Source: Nocardia miyunensis NBRC 108239 (GTDB lineage: Bacteria > Actinomycetota > Actinomycetes > Mycobacteriales > Mycobacteriaceae). From it: DNA of 64,000 bases. The position numbers and the translations under genes were made by a program. The notes under the pieces were generated by a model. That model ran no database searches. It was not told the DNA's origin and worked only from the letters and a program-made list of their open reading frames with translations. The stretch covers positions 1-64,000 of the forward strand of contig NZ_BDBQ01000058.1 of assembly GCF_001613065.1 (NCBI RefSeq), in the 5' to 3' direction. This document shows, piece after piece, positions 48,996 to 58,688 of the stretch; position 1 is the first letter of the stretch, and each line of letters begins with the position of its first letter.

Positions 48996-51900
48996 TCACT
49001 CGCGGTTCTGGCGGCGGAGCAGTTCGTTCACGCTGACCGTGCGGTTGCTGCCGCCGTGGTGTTTGCCCTCTTCGGTGTCGCCGGGCTGGCCGGGGCGCTG
49101 GCGGGAGGAGCGCAGGTCGGCCATCCACTGTTCGATACTGCTGCGGCTGGCCTCCTGGCGGGGGTCGGCCGGGTCGGGGCGGGTTGCCGGGGTCGGCGTG
49201 GTCTGCGCCTCGCCCGCGTCGCCGCCCGGCGAGACGGCGGATTCGGCCTCGGTCTCGGAACCGTCCTGATCGTGCGACAGATAACGATGGGCGCGGTCGG
49301 CCGGATGCGGCGGCACCGCGGACTGTTTCGGGCGTGGCGGCAGGATGCGCGGAGTCGGGTTGACCGGATCGGCCGCCGCATCCCGCGCCGCGCCGGATTC
49401 CGACTGGTCCGACATCCCCGAACCCGGCGGCACCGGCGGACGCGGCAGATTGCGCGGCGGCGAGACCTCGGGGGGCCGCGGCCTCGCCTCGGAGGCGGGC
49501 GGCGGAGTGACACCCGGCAGATTCAGCGAGGACTGCGGCGGCGTCGACTCACTCGCCGGGGAAGCGGCGTCGCCGTCGCCGGATTCCTGCGAGTCGGGCC
49601 GCTGCAGCACGCCCGGCGGCGGCAGGATGCGCGACCTCGGCGACTTCGGCGACTTCGATTTCTTCGACTCCTCCGCGTCCGGCGAGTCCAGCCGCTCGGT
49701 CGGCGCTTCCGGATCGGCGTGCCGGATGAACCTGGCGCGCTTGGGTTTACGACCCGGCTTGGCCGGTGTGCCGTCCGGCATCATCGGGATCTGCATGGTC
49801 ACCGGATCGGTGACGGGCGTGGTCTTGACCAGGTCGACCACCTCACCGCCGCCGGGACGCTCGTCGTCCAGAATCGGCTCGCCCAGACCGATCTTCGCCT
49901 GGATCCGCTTCATCCACGCCGGAGCCCACCAGCAGTCGTCGCCGAGCAGTTTCATGGTGGCCGGCACCAGCAGCATGCGCAGCACGGTGGCGTCGATCAG
50001 CAGCGCCGCGACCATGCCGTACGCGATGTACTGCATCATCACCAGGTCGGAGAAGGCGAACGCACCCGTCACCACGAGCAGGATCAGCGCGGCGGCGGTG
50101 ATGATCCGGCCGGTCTGCGCGGTACCGCTGCGCACCGCCTCGGTGGTGCTCGCACCCTTCGAACGGGCCTCGACCATGCGAGAGAGCAGGAACACCTCGT
50201 AGTCGGTGGACAGGCCGTAGATGATCGCGATGATCAGCACGAGTACCGGCGACATGATCGGCTGTGGTGTGAAATTCATCAGCCCGGCCCCGTGGCCGTC
50301 GATGAAGATCCAGGTCAGGATGCCCAGCGTCGAGCCGAGACCCAGTGCGCTCATCAGCGCGGCCTTGATCGGCAGCACGAGCGAGCCGAAGGTCAGGAAC
50401 ATCAGCAGCGTGGTGACGAAGACGACCAGCACGATCATCAGCGGCATCCGGTTCAGCAGCGCGTCGACGCTGTCCTTCTGCATCGCGGGCGTCCCGCCGA
50501 TGTACACGTCCACGCCGTCGGGCACACTCATCGACCGCAGATAGTCGATGGTCGGGTTGGCGTTGTCCGAATCGGTCAGCGTGGTGGAGGTCTTCCAGAC
50601 GTCCGATCCGGTCGGCGGCTGTCCGGGAATCGCGAACTGCCCGACCAGCCCGGGAGCCTGATCCGCCTGCTGCAGAATCGAATAGATCTTCGTGGAGTCC
50701 TGGGTGACGATCACCAGGTTGATCGGATCGGTGCGCCGGGTCGGGAACAGCTGATCGAATTCCTGCTGCGCCACGCGAGTCGGATTGTCCGGCGGCAGAT
50801 AGGTTTCGCTGATCCCGCCGAACGACAGATTCTTCACCGGAATGATCAGCAGCAGCAGCACGATGCACAGTGGAACGGCCACCTTCAGCGGATGCTTCAT
50901 CACCCACTGCGTACTGCGGCCCCAGAAGCCGTTCTCGATCTCCTCGGTGGTCTTGGTCTTGCGGAACCACTTGAGCCCCAGCATGTCCACGCGCGGACCG
51001 AGGATGCCCAGAATGGCGGGCAGAATCGTCAGCGAGGCGACCGCGGCCAGCGCGACCGTCGCGATCGTGCCGTAGGCGACCGATTTCAGGAAGCCCTGCG
51101 GGAACAGCAGCATGCTCGCACTGGCCGCGATGATCATCGTCGCGGAGAACGCGACGGTGCGTCCGGCGGTCATGACCGAGCGCCGCACGGCCGCGCGGGT
51201 GTCGTATCCGTCGGCCAGCTCCTCTCGGAACCGGCTCACGATGAACAATCCGTAGTCGATCGCCAGACCCAGCCCGATCATCGACACCACCGCGCCCACG
51301 AACGAGTTCACCTCGGTGAACTTCGTGATGCCCATCACGATGCCGTTGGCGCTGATGACCGTCAGACCACCCACGATCAGCGGCAGCGCGGCCGCGACGA
51401 CGCCGCCGAAGATGAAGAACAGCAGCACGGCCACGCCCGGGATCGCCAGGATCTCCATGCGCCGCTGGTCCGAGGCGATGGTGTCGTTCAGCGTGCCCGA
51501 GACCGCCTGCAGACCGGCGACCTGAGTATTCACCCCGGGAACGTCGAACGAGTCCTTGACGTCCCGGAAGTTGTTCATCGTCGAGGTGTCGTCGTCGCCC
51601 TTGAGTTCGATGGCGGCGAAGGCGACCTTGCGGTCCTTGGAGACGGTGACCGCGGACGAGTACTGGGCCGCGCCCGGCACGTTCCACGGCGAGATGTAGA
51701 CCTTGTCGATCTGATCCGGATGCTGCTTGGGCAGATTGGTCAGATTCTCGATGATCGGCTTGTTGAACGACGCGTCGTCGACGGTCTTCCCGTCCGGCGC
51801 GGTGTACAGCACGATGACGTCACCGGTGTGGTCGCGGCCGTACGTCGAGTCCAGCAGCTCGGCCGCCTGGGTCGACTCGGAGCCGGGATCGTCCCACCCG

Positions 51901-52022
51901 CTGGAGCTGAGATGTTTGCTCAAACTGAGGCCGAAAGCGCCCAGGCCGAGCAGTGCGCCCACCACCACGACCAGTACGACAAAGCGGAATCGGTAGACCA
52001 AATCGCCCCAGCGGGTGAACAC
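48996..52022 (-). CDS. mmpL3: MmpL3-type trehalose monomycolate exporter (MMPL/RND family)
   Basis: A 1008-residue RND-family transporter. Twelve membrane helices are arranged 1+5+1+5 with two periplasmic porter domains (about 35-190 and 405-525). The proton-relay Asp-Tyr pairs are present: D256-Y257 in GLAIDYGLFIVSRF (same numbering as in M. tuberculosis MmpL3) and D607-Y608 in GLSTDYEVFLLSRM. The C-terminal 250 residues are a long charged, Pro-rich cytoplasmic tail. Neighbours (NYN protein, trmB, AI-2E permease) match the mycobacterial mmpL3 locus, supporting orthology and a role in exporting mycolate lipids to the envelope. The start abuts the stop of the NYN gene. Confidence 0.95.
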   Translation of the reverse strand: MFTRWGDLVYRFRFVVLVVVVGALLGLGAFGLSLSKHLSSSGWDDPGSESTQAAELLDSTYGRDHTGDVIVLYTAPDGKTVDDASFNKPIIENLTNLPKQHPDQIDKVYISPWNVPGAAQYSSAVTVSKDRKVAFAAIELKGDDDTSTMNNFRDVKDSFDVPGVNTQVAGLQAVSGTLNDTIASDQRRMEILAIPGVAVLLFFIFGGVVAAALPLIVGGLTVISANGIVMGITKFTEVNSFVGAVVSMIGLGLAIDYGLFIVSRFREELADGYDTRAAVRRSVMTAGRTVAFSATMIIAASASMLLFPQGFLKSVAYGTIATVALAAVASLTILPAILGILGPRVDMLGLKWFRKTKTTEEIENGFWGRSTQWVMKHPLKVAVPLCIVLLLLIIPVKNLSFGGISETYLPPDNPTRVAQQEFDQLFPTRRTDPINLVIVTQDSTKIYSILQQADQAPGLVGQFAIPGQPPTGSDVWKTSTTLTDSDNANPTIDYLRSMSVPDGVDVYIGGTPAMQKDSVDALLNRMPLMIVLVVFVTTLLMFLTFGSLVLPIKAALMSALGLGSTLGILTWIFIDGHGAGLMNFTPQPIMSPVLVLIIAIIYGLSTDYEVFLLSRMVEARSKGASTTEAVRSGTAQTGRIITAAALILLVVTGAFAFSDLVMMQYIAYGMVAALLIDATVLRMLLVPATMKLLGDDCWWAPAWMKRIQAKIGLGEPILDDERPGGGEVVDLVKTTPVTDPVTMQIPMMPDGTPAKPGRKPKRARFIRHADPEAPTERLDSPDAEESKKSKSPKSPRSRILPPPGVLQRPDSQESGDGDAASPASESTPPQSSLNLPGVTPPPASEARPRPPEVSPPRNLPRPPVPPGSGMSDQSESGAARDAAADPVNPTPRILPPRPKQSAVPPHPADRAHRYLSHDQDGSETEAESAVSPGGDAGEAQTTPTPATRPDPADPRQEASRSSIEQWMADLRSSRQRPGQPGDTEEGKHHGGSNRTVSVNELLRRQNRE

Positions 52023-52793
52023 TTAAGCGACTCCTTGCGCGGGGCGGGAGGTGAGCAGTGCGGACAGCGGCCGGAAGGGCTGCAGCCAGGCTCCCTCGTC
52101 GGGCAACGACTCGAGGCTGACCCGGGGAAGTGGTTCGCGGAACACTCCCGGGATGTCCTCTAGGTCGATGAACTCGAGGATATCGGACGTCACCGCCCAA
52201 CTCGCATGCTCGCGGAATCCGAGCACCTGCACCGGCACGCCGCCTGCGGCGATCTCCTCGAGAGGTTCGCGGAACGCCTGTCCGTCGGCGGAAGCGACCA
52301 TGATCCCGGCCAGGCCCGCGCCGCGGCGGCGTAATTCGATGTGCGCCAACATATCGCTGTCGACGTCGGAATCCTCGTCGATCTTCGGTTTGGCGAAGAC
52401 CGCGTAACCGACGTTGCGCAACGCCTCCACCCACGGCCGCACCACATCGGCCGTGCCGGGGGCGATATTGGTGAACACCGTCGCCTCGGCCTCGACCCGG
52501 CCGGTACCGCCGACGGAGAGTTCGGCGGTGCGGGCGAGCAGCCAGCGGCCCAGCGCGTCGAAGCGCGGCCGGTACGCCGCGGTGGGACGCCCGCCCAGGA
52601 TCGCGCCCAGGCCCATGTCGAGATTCGGCGCGTCCCAGACCAGCAGCACCCGCCGCACGTCGGTACCGCTGCCCTGCGGCGCCGAGCCGGCCCCGGAGCT
52701 CGCCGTGGACGGGGCCGGCTCGCCGCCGGAGGGAGTGCTCGGCACCATCTCGGGGACGTCCATCACGTCGTGGTCCATCTCACCGACCGTCAT
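52023..52793 (-). CDS. NYN-domain (PIN-like) protein, Rv0207c-like
   Basis: A 256-residue protein with a NYN ribonuclease-like domain at about 45-210. Acidic metal-site candidates occur in LVWDAPNLDMGLG, DEDSDVDSDML and VASADGQAF, in the order usual for the fold. The first 45 residues are disordered and acidic. It lies between trmB and mmpL3, abutting mmpL3, as in M. tuberculosis (Rv0207c), so co-transcription with mmpL3 is likely. RNase activity is predicted from the fold only. Confidence 0.9.
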   Translation of the reverse strand: MTVGEMDHDVMDVPEMVPSTPSGGEPAPSTASSGAGSAPQGSGTDVRRVLLVWDAPNLDMGLGAILGGRPTAAYRPRFDALGRWLLARTAELSVGGTGRVEAEATVFTNIAPGTADVVRPWVEALRNVGYAVFAKPKIDEDSDVDSDMLAHIELRRRGAGLAGIMVASADGQAFREPLEEIAAGGVPVQVLGFREHASWAVTSDILEFIDLEDIPGVFREPLPRVSLESLPDEGAWLQPFRPLSALLTSRPAQGVA

Positions 52794-52851
52794 GACAGCG
52801 CATCACCGACGGTGGAAATGGCTGAGCTAACTGTTCGCTCGCTTCGCACGC

Positions 52852-53703
52852 TCATGATCCGATCTTCCCCCAAATCAGCTCGGTGATGGCGCTTCCGGCC
52901 CGATGCGCCTTGCTTTCGAATTTCGTCACGGGCCGGTCGAAGCCTATCGGGGCATCCTGCGCGAAGCGGTCGCGATCGCCGCCCGCGGCCTCGTTGAGGC
53001 CGATGAGCTGCGGTTCCGCCGCACCCACCTCTGCGATGTGCTCGGCGTAACCGGCATGGTCGGTCGCGACGTGCAGAACACCGCCGGGGCGCAGGCGACT
53101 CGCGATGAGCGTCATGGTGGTCGGCTGCAGCAGGCGGCGCTTGTGGTGGCGAGCCTTGGGCCAGGGGTCCGGGAAGAACACCCGGACTCCGGTGAGCGAA
53201 TCCTTGGCAATCATGTGTTCGAGAACGTCCACCGCATCGCCGCGCAACAACCGGATGTTCTCGATGTTCTCCCGTTCGACGCGCTGCACCAATTGCGCCA
53301 GGCCCGGCTTGTAGACCTCGATGCCGATCAGGTCGAACTGCGGTTCGGCCTGGGCCATCGCGGCGGTCGCGGTGCCGGTCCCGCAGCCGATCTCGATGAT
53401 CAGCGGGGCGTGTCTGCCGAACCAGGCGGGTGCGTCGAGCAGGTCGTCCGAGACGTCGCGGCCGATTCGAGGCCACATCCGCGCCCAGGATTGCTGCTGC
53501 GTAGCGGTGAGCGCGCCGCGACGCGAGCGGAAGCTGGTGACCCGGGGGTGCAGGCGCGAGCCCGTCGGGTGGCCCGGTCCGGTGGTCCCCGCGGTGGCCG
53601 GGGCCGGTGCGCTGCCCGCACGGCCGACCGCCGTCGATGCCGTGGACCGCGGCCCGGGGACCGGCTCTGCAGTGTGGTTCGCGGCGTCGTTCACGGCGTC
53701 CAT
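52852..53703 (-). CDS. trmB: tRNA (guanine-N7)-methyltransferase
   Basis: A 283-residue SAM-dependent enzyme that makes m7G46 in tRNA. The SAM-binding motif EIGCGTGTATAAMAQ follows about 95 residues of largely disordered, Ala/Pro/Gly-rich N-terminus. Downstream: IGIEVYKPGLAQLVQ, the catalytic Asp in VFFPDPWPKARHHKRRL, and the closing TKFESKAHRAGSAITELIW. The frame extends upstream to 54534 through the opposing reading of the lipase gene; ATG 53703 is the credible start. It is 58 bp upstream of the NYN gene in the conserved trmB-NYN-mmpL3 order. Confidence 0.95.
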   Translation of the reverse strand: MDAVNDAANHTAEPVPGPRSTASTAVGRAGSAPAPATAGTTGPGHPTGSRLHPRVTSFRSRRGALTATQQQSWARMWPRIGRDVSDDLLDAPAWFGRHAPLIIEIGCGTGTATAAMAQAEPQFDLIGIEVYKPGLAQLVQRVERENIENIRLLRGDAVDVLEHMIAKDSLTGVRVFFPDPWPKARHHKRRLLQPTTMTLIASRLRPGGVLHVATDHAGYAEHIAEVGAAEPQLIGLNEAAGGDRDRFAQDAPIGFDRPVTKFESKAHRAGSAITELIWGKIGS

Positions 53704-53762
53704 TGTCCAGTATCGGATGATCAGCACAGCAGGCGACCGCGCAACCCTTCCCGGACGTTCGA

Positions 53763-55124
53763 TCAGGCCGCCAGCGTGCGGGTCGGCCTGGGCGGCGGGC
53801 CCGACTCGCCGCGCAACGGTCGTCCCAGCGCGACTCGCGTTGCGGTGAGCGTCATTTCGAGCAGTCCGCGCCAGCTCGACGAATCGGTCACCACCGACCA
53901 GACCGTGCGGGTGCTCGGCTCGGGGACCGGACGTCCGGCGATCCGATCGGCGAGCCAGTCCAGGGTCAGCGGAGTGGCCAGGGGCAGCAGGGTGAAATGT
54001 TCGCTGAGCCGGTCGCGCAGGTAGGTGACGTTCGCGCCGCCGCGGCGGTAGCGCGCCACTTGCTCGTCTATCGCGCGGACATTGATGACCTGGTCGTTCA
54101 CCGGCTGGATCATCAGCATCGGGCAGTTCGGGACGTTGCCGCCCAGGCGCAGGTCGTCGAACATCGCGCGCATCTGCGGCTCGGCCAGCACCTCCGCCAG
54201 CGGGCGGCCGAGGTAATCGCCCACGTCGCGTCCGGTGAGGCGGGACAGCGCCAGGATCGGCGCGGAGCGGGCGGCCACGTCCAGCAGGCGGCGGCCCTCG
54301 GCGTTCAATTCGGTGTCCAGGAGTTCGTCCAGCGCCGGGTAGAGGCGGCGCAGCGCGGCGATCATGATCGGCGGGAATCCGGCGAAGCGTCCGCCGTTGA
54401 GCCCGACGAACACCTCTGCGGGATCGCCGACCGGCGCGCCGAGCACCGCGCCGACGATATCGAGTTCGGGTGCGTAGACCGGCGCCATCTCGACCAGCCA
54501 GGACCCGGCCATGCCGCCGCCGGAATAGCCCCACACCGCGACCGGGGTCCGCGCGTGCAGGCCCAGCGGGGCGAAGTGCAGTGCGGCGCGGATGCCGTCC
54601 AGGGAGCGGTAGCCGGGTTCGCGCGGTGCGCCGAAATTACCGTGCGGGCCCTCGTGATCGGCGATGCTGACCGCCCAGCCGCGCCGCAGCGCACCCGCGA
54701 CCAGCAGCCATTCCAGCTGGGTGATCGAACCGGGCGCGACCGCGCCCAGTCGCAGGGCGTACGACGGCGCACACTGTTCGGCGGTCGCGTCGATCGCCGA
54801 TTCGAAGGCCAGCAGCGGCCGCTCGACGTGCGGATCCGCGCCGTCGGGCAGCAGGACCGTCGTGATCGCGGCCTCGGGGTCGCCGTGCATATCGGTGCTG
54901 CGGTAGAGCAGCTGCCAGGCCGAGACCCGCTGCGGGACCAGGCCGAACAACCCGATCCGCACCGCGCGGCTGCGCAGGATGGCGCCGGGTGCGTAGCGGG
55001 TGAGGTCGGTGGGCGGGACGAGGAACGGATCCTGCGACGGCAGCAGCGGACGTGCCGCGTCGATCGTTTCCCGGACGCCGGACATCGCGTCGACCCGTCC
55101 GATGACGTCTTCGATGACGGTCAT
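53763..55124 (-). CDS. LIP-family lipase/esterase
   Basis: A 453-residue alpha/beta-hydrolase of the secretory-lipase (LIP) family abundant in mycolate actinobacteria. The nucleophile is in VWGYSGGGMAGSWL, the acid in IQPVNDQVINVRAIDE, the His in RLSEHFTLLPLA; SIADHEGPHGNFGAPREPGY is the family's characteristic block. No clear cleavable signal is seen at the N-terminus. The ATG at 55124 has GAGGAGG 6 nt upstream. It sits between trmB and the GTPase-like pair, a position I do not recall as occupied by a lipase in M. tuberculosis, so it may be a lineage-specific insertion. Substrates are probably acylglycerols or fatty esters. Confidence 0.92.
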   Translation of the reverse strand: MTVIEDVIGRVDAMSGVRETIDAARPLLPSQDPFLVPPTDLTRYAPGAILRSRAVRIGLFGLVPQRVSAWQLLYRSTDMHGDPEAAITTVLLPDGADPHVERPLLAFESAIDATAEQCAPSYALRLGAVAPGSITQLEWLLVAGALRRGWAVSIADHEGPHGNFGAPREPGYRSLDGIRAALHFAPLGLHARTPVAVWGYSGGGMAGSWLVEMAPVYAPELDIVGAVLGAPVGDPAEVFVGLNGGRFAGFPPIMIAALRRLYPALDELLDTELNAEGRRLLDVAARSAPILALSRLTGRDVGDYLGRPLAEVLAEPQMRAMFDDLRLGGNVPNCPMLMIQPVNDQVINVRAIDEQVARYRRGGANVTYLRDRLSEHFTLLPLATPLTLDWLADRIAGRPVPEPSTRTVWSVVTDSSSWRGLLEMTLTATRVALGRPLRGESGPPPRPTRTLAA

Positions 55125-55690
55125 CGCAACCTCCTCACTGAGCCTGTGACCAGGCCGTTACCCACACCCGCCCGAACGAACCGGCGCTCGGGCACAGCCT
55201 TGCCCCACGTCGACGATATGGCCGACGGCCTCAGCGTATGCGACCGGGCATTGGCCCGAAAACCTCACAACACCCGAATTGTGCTGTCTCTCAATGAAAC
55301 ACCCGCCATCCGAGGCTGATTCCTGATTGCGCTCTGTGATCAATGACACAACATGCCCAGGTCCGCGGTCCGCAATCGGAGTCCGTGTGCCGCGGTATCG
55401 CGCCGATTTCGGGTCGATGCCGGCATGTGATGTATTCGAGATCTTACCGAGATGGTTGGCGGACCAGGTCCTCGGGTTTCGGGTTGGGCGGATCCGCCGC
55501 ACCCCGTGCTCGGATCCGCACTCTTTTCGTGGCTCGCGAGCAGGTCGTTGTCGCGGCGTCGGGTGCGGCTGGGAGCGTGTGGTTGACGGGGTGGGATTCA
55601 GGTTCGATATTCGGCGGGGTAGATACGGTGGTCCGTGCCGACAATCCGGGTGAGTTCTGCGAGAATTGCCCGCCGGAAGGGGGTAGTACC
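55125..55690. other. Intergenic region, no gene seen
   Basis: About 565 bp between the divergent lipase and GTPase genes. An open plus-strand frame from 55343 runs into the GTPase gene and a minus-strand frame crosses the region, but both look like shadows. No strong palindrome noticed. Confidence 0.5.
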
Positions 55691-56821
55691 GTGCCGACAG
55701 ACTCCGCGGCAACCGGGCTGGTCGCCGAACAGGGCGGACCCGCACCGGCACTCGACCAGTTGATCGCGAATCTGCGCACGGGGCCGGGCACCGATCCGAG
55801 GGTGGCCGAACAGGTCGCCGCCGCCGCGGGCATGTGGCGGCGTCCGGTGCGCATTCAGGTCACGGGCCGCGCCGGTGCGGGCAAGTCCACCCTGCTGCAG
55901 GCGCTGGCGCTGATATCGGCGGAGGAGACCACGCCGGTGGACGAGCCGGGCCGCCCGGATCCGGTACTCGACGCAGATCTGCTGGTCTACGTGCTGTCCT
56001 CGGCCTTGCAGCCGGGGGATCGCGCGGTGCTGGCCCGGTTGCCGCGCGATCGGACCGTCGTGGTGCTGAACAAGGCCGATGCCGTCGGTTCGCGCTGGGG
56101 CGATGCGGTGGCCGCGGTGGACCAGTGCGCCTACGAGATGGGCATGGCGACCCTGCCCGTGGTCTCCGAACTGGCCGTGCGGACCAGATCCGGCACACCG
56201 TCGCAGGAGGATCTGACCATACTGCGGCGCCACGCCGCGACGACCGATCCGTCCTTCACACTGACCGCGGAACTGTTCTGCTCCCCGGATTTCGGGCCCG
56301 ATGTCGCCGACCGCGAGACCGTGCTCGCGCACTGGGGCCTGTTCGGGGTGTCGACCGCGATGTCGGCGCTGCAACGCGATCCGGATCTGGGCCCGCAGAC
56401 GATCCGGCAGATACTTCACGCGGTCAGCGGAATCGACGCCGTCCACGCCCTGCTGCACCGCCGCTACGAGCGGTCCGCCGAGCGGCGCGGCGGCGAATTC
56501 CTCGACGAGCTGGCCCGCCTGGCCGCTCGGGCCGGCGGGCCGGGCGCGGGCCGGGCCCGGGACCTGATCGAGGACTATCTGGCCGGTGACGAGGCCCTGT
56601 GGACCGGTCTGCGGGCCGGACTGGCCTGCCCGGAGGTCGTCCATCTGGCCGCGGGCTATCCGTCGCCGTATCCCGCCGACGCCGATGACGCGATCGCCCG
56701 CGCCCAGCGCTGGCGCGCGGTGGTGTCCAGCGATATGCCCGCCGCGGCCCGCCGTGCGGCGCTGCGCGCGCACAACGGATACGTCCGGTTGTTCGAGCGG
56801 ATGAGCAGTGCCGGACTCTGA
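55691..56821 (+). CDS. P-loop GTPase-like protein (Rv0209-like)
   Basis: A 376-residue protein. The P-loop VTGRAGAGKST is near residue 60 and the base-specificity motif VVLNKADAV near 125. The switch D-x-x-G is unclear, with DADLLVYVLSS following a shortened G-domain. The remaining 200 residues are helical (HRRYERSAERRGGEFLDELARLA). Length and place before pckG match M. tuberculosis Rv0209. GTG 55691 has GGAAGGGGG upstream. The stop overlaps the next gene by 14 bp, so the two are translated together. Function unknown; a dynamin-like membrane role is a guess from the partner's two membrane helices. Confidence 0.85.
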   Translation: MPTDSAATGLVAEQGGPAPALDQLIANLRTGPGTDPRVAEQVAAAAGMWRRPVRIQVTGRAGAGKSTLLQALALISAEETTPVDEPGRPDPVLDADLLVYVLSSALQPGDRAVLARLPRDRTVVVLNKADAVGSRWGDAVAAVDQCAYEMGMATLPVVSELAVRTRSGTPSQEDLTILRRHAATTDPSFTLTAELFCSPDFGPDVADRETVLAHWGLFGVSTAMSALQRDPDLGPQTIRQILHAVSGIDAVHALLHRRYERSAERRGGEFLDELARLAARAGGPGAGRARDLIEDYLAGDEALWTGLRAGLACPEVVHLAAGYPSPYPADADDAIARAQRWRAVVSSDMPAAARRAALRAHNGYVRLFERMSSAGL

Positions 56822-58331
56822 CCCGTCCACCGGTTCCGCCCCGACAACGCTCTCGCCGGAAGTGCGGGCGGTGCTCGGGCGCTGGAATCCGCAGGGCGCG
56901 GCATTGCTGCGGGCCGCGAGCGGCCCCGCGGACGCCGGTTCCGACACCGTGCTGCCCGCCCCCGAGGCGGTCGCGCTGATCGGCCCCGCCGACGCCAGCA
57001 CCCTCCTGCTGCGCACCGAACTGGCCCGTTTCGAACCGCGCGTCGTCCTGACCGACCCGATGGCGGATCCCGGCGCCGCGCCCGAGGTGGCGCTACTGCT
57101 GCTGGACGCGGGCGCCGCACTCGGCGCGAGCACGCTGAACGTGGTATCCCGACTGCGTTCCAGCGGCACCCGGACCCTGTTCGCCATGAACAACACGCAC
57201 GCCTACCCGGACTGGCGCGTGGTGCTGGACCGCAACACCGCCCTGCTGACCCCGGTGTTCGGCGGTGATCCGGCCATCGTGCCGGTCTCGGCCCGGTTGT
57301 CCGTCGCCGCGCGCCAGTCCGGCGACGCCGCCCTGCTGGACCGGTCCGGTCTGGGCGTCCTGCACGCCCGGCTGACCGCGGCCGCGGGTGCGGACGGCGG
57401 ACCGGACCGCTTGGCCGCGGTCCTGAACCGGGTGCTGGCCGACACTCGCCGGCGCATCGTCGGCCAGTCCGCCGAGCTGAACTCCGGGGCCGAGGTCGCC
57501 CGCCTGCGCGAGGAACGCGCGACGCTGCTGGCCGCGCGCGACGGCGGCCGCACCCAGGCCATGGCCGCCCTGCGCAACCGCATGCACCTGGCGCGGATGG
57601 ATCTGCTGCACGACGTCGGCGCCCGCATCCGCGCGCTGAACACCGCGGCCCGGTCCGACCTCGACCGCCTCGGCCGCCGCGCCACAAAGGCCTACCCGGC
57701 CGATCTACAGCAGTCGGTCGATCAGCTGACCGTCGAGCTCGACGCCGTCCTGGCCCACCGCCTCGCCGATCTGTCCCGGCAGCTCGAGGCCGTGACCGGT
57801 CCCACACCCGGCGGGCCCGCCCGTCCGCCGGTGCCGCGCACCGATCCGCCGCCGCGGCTGGGCCCGGATCCCGAACCCCGGCATCGCGGTGTGGAGGACC
57901 ACCTGATGATCGCGCTGGGAGCCTCGGGCGGATTCGGTCTGGGCCGTCTGGCGGTCGCGCCGTTGACGCTGGTCCCGGCGCTGAACTATGCGACGATCCC
58001 GGTCACTCTGTTGCTCGGGGCGGCCGTGGCCTACTGGGTGGTGCGCGCTCGCGGTCATATCGCCGATCGCGCGCATATGCGGCAATGGATCTCCGATGCT
58101 CTGGTGAACGTCAAGGCCCAACTCGAGCAACGGGTGTCCACCGCCCTGGTCGAGGCCGAATCGCAACTTACCGATCAGGCGGTCCGCGCGACGACCGCGC
58201 GCGTGGTCGAAACGGATCGACGCGTCGCGGAATTGGAGTCGCGAGTGCGTGAGCTGAATTCTCGCCAGCCCGCACAACTGGCCGCCTGCCGACGCGATCT
58301 GCAGATCCTCGATTCCGCTCTCACGCAGTGA
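56808..58331 (+). CDS. Membrane-anchored GTPase-like partner protein (Rv0210-like)
   Basis: A 507-residue protein. Residues about 50-180 resemble a G-domain core without a P-loop (VALIGPADASTLLLR, then FAMNNTHAYPDW where N-K-x-D would be expected). Residues 200-335 are coiled-coil-like helices, about 365-415 contain two hydrophobic segments (MIALGASGGFGLGRLAVAPL and YATIPVTLLLGAAVAYWVV), and the tail is a further coiled coil. GTG start at 56808 overlaps the preceding gene. The pairing of a GTPase with a non-binding, membrane-anchored relative recalls tandem bacterial dynamin-like proteins, but sequence alone does not prove it. Confidence 0.82.
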   Translation: MPDSDPSTGSAPTTLSPEVRAVLGRWNPQGAALLRAASGPADAGSDTVLPAPEAVALIGPADASTLLLRTELARFEPRVVLTDPMADPGAAPEVALLLLDAGAALGASTLNVVSRLRSSGTRTLFAMNNTHAYPDWRVVLDRNTALLTPVFGGDPAIVPVSARLSVAARQSGDAALLDRSGLGVLHARLTAAAGADGGPDRLAAVLNRVLADTRRRIVGQSAELNSGAEVARLREERATLLAARDGGRTQAMAALRNRMHLARMDLLHDVGARIRALNTAARSDLDRLGRRATKAYPADLQQSVDQLTVELDAVLAHRLADLSRQLEAVTGPTPGGPARPPVPRTDPPPRLGPDPEPRHRGVEDHLMIALGASGGFGLGRLAVAPLTLVPALNYATIPVTLLLGAAVAYWVVRARGHIADRAHMRQWISDALVNVKAQLEQRVSTALVEAESQLTDQAVRATTARVVETDRRVAELESRVRELNSRQPAQLAACRRDLQILDSALTQ

Positions 58332-58688
58332 TGACGAACGCGGCCAACGCAGTTGATCTTCTCGTCGCCGTGAGTTCGCTGTAATCTCGGCCATAACTCC
58401 TGGGCCTGCATATTTCTCGGAAACAGACGTTTCGTGATATTCCTCGCGGCCGCGGTTGACGAACATGTAGTTCGGGTACCGAGTGAGGAACCCCATTCCG
58501 TACTCACCGTCACATCGCGTTAACCTCTTTATCAAGGAACATCGGCATCCGCTCCCTCCTCATATGCCGCCCCTGAAGTCGGCGAGACGGAACGGGTGCC
58601 TACCGCCAATGGTGGCCGTTCCGGTGTCGTGAGCTGTTCCGGCTGCTCGCTCACAACACCACCGGCCGCCCATCTCAGGAGAGTTTTC
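58332..58688. other. pckG upstream region
   Basis: About 355 bp preceding pckG, more A/T-rich than neighbours in 58380-58540. TTGACG near 58455 with TACCGA 15 bp downstream is a possible but imperfect promoter. A strong AGGAGA site lies just before the pckG ATG. Confidence 0.4.

Noticed and set aside
48831..52163. Very long plus-strand frame opposite mmpL3
   Set aside because: Antisense shadow, rich in Arg/His/Asp/Gln with no fold; mmpL3 on the minus strand is unequivocal.
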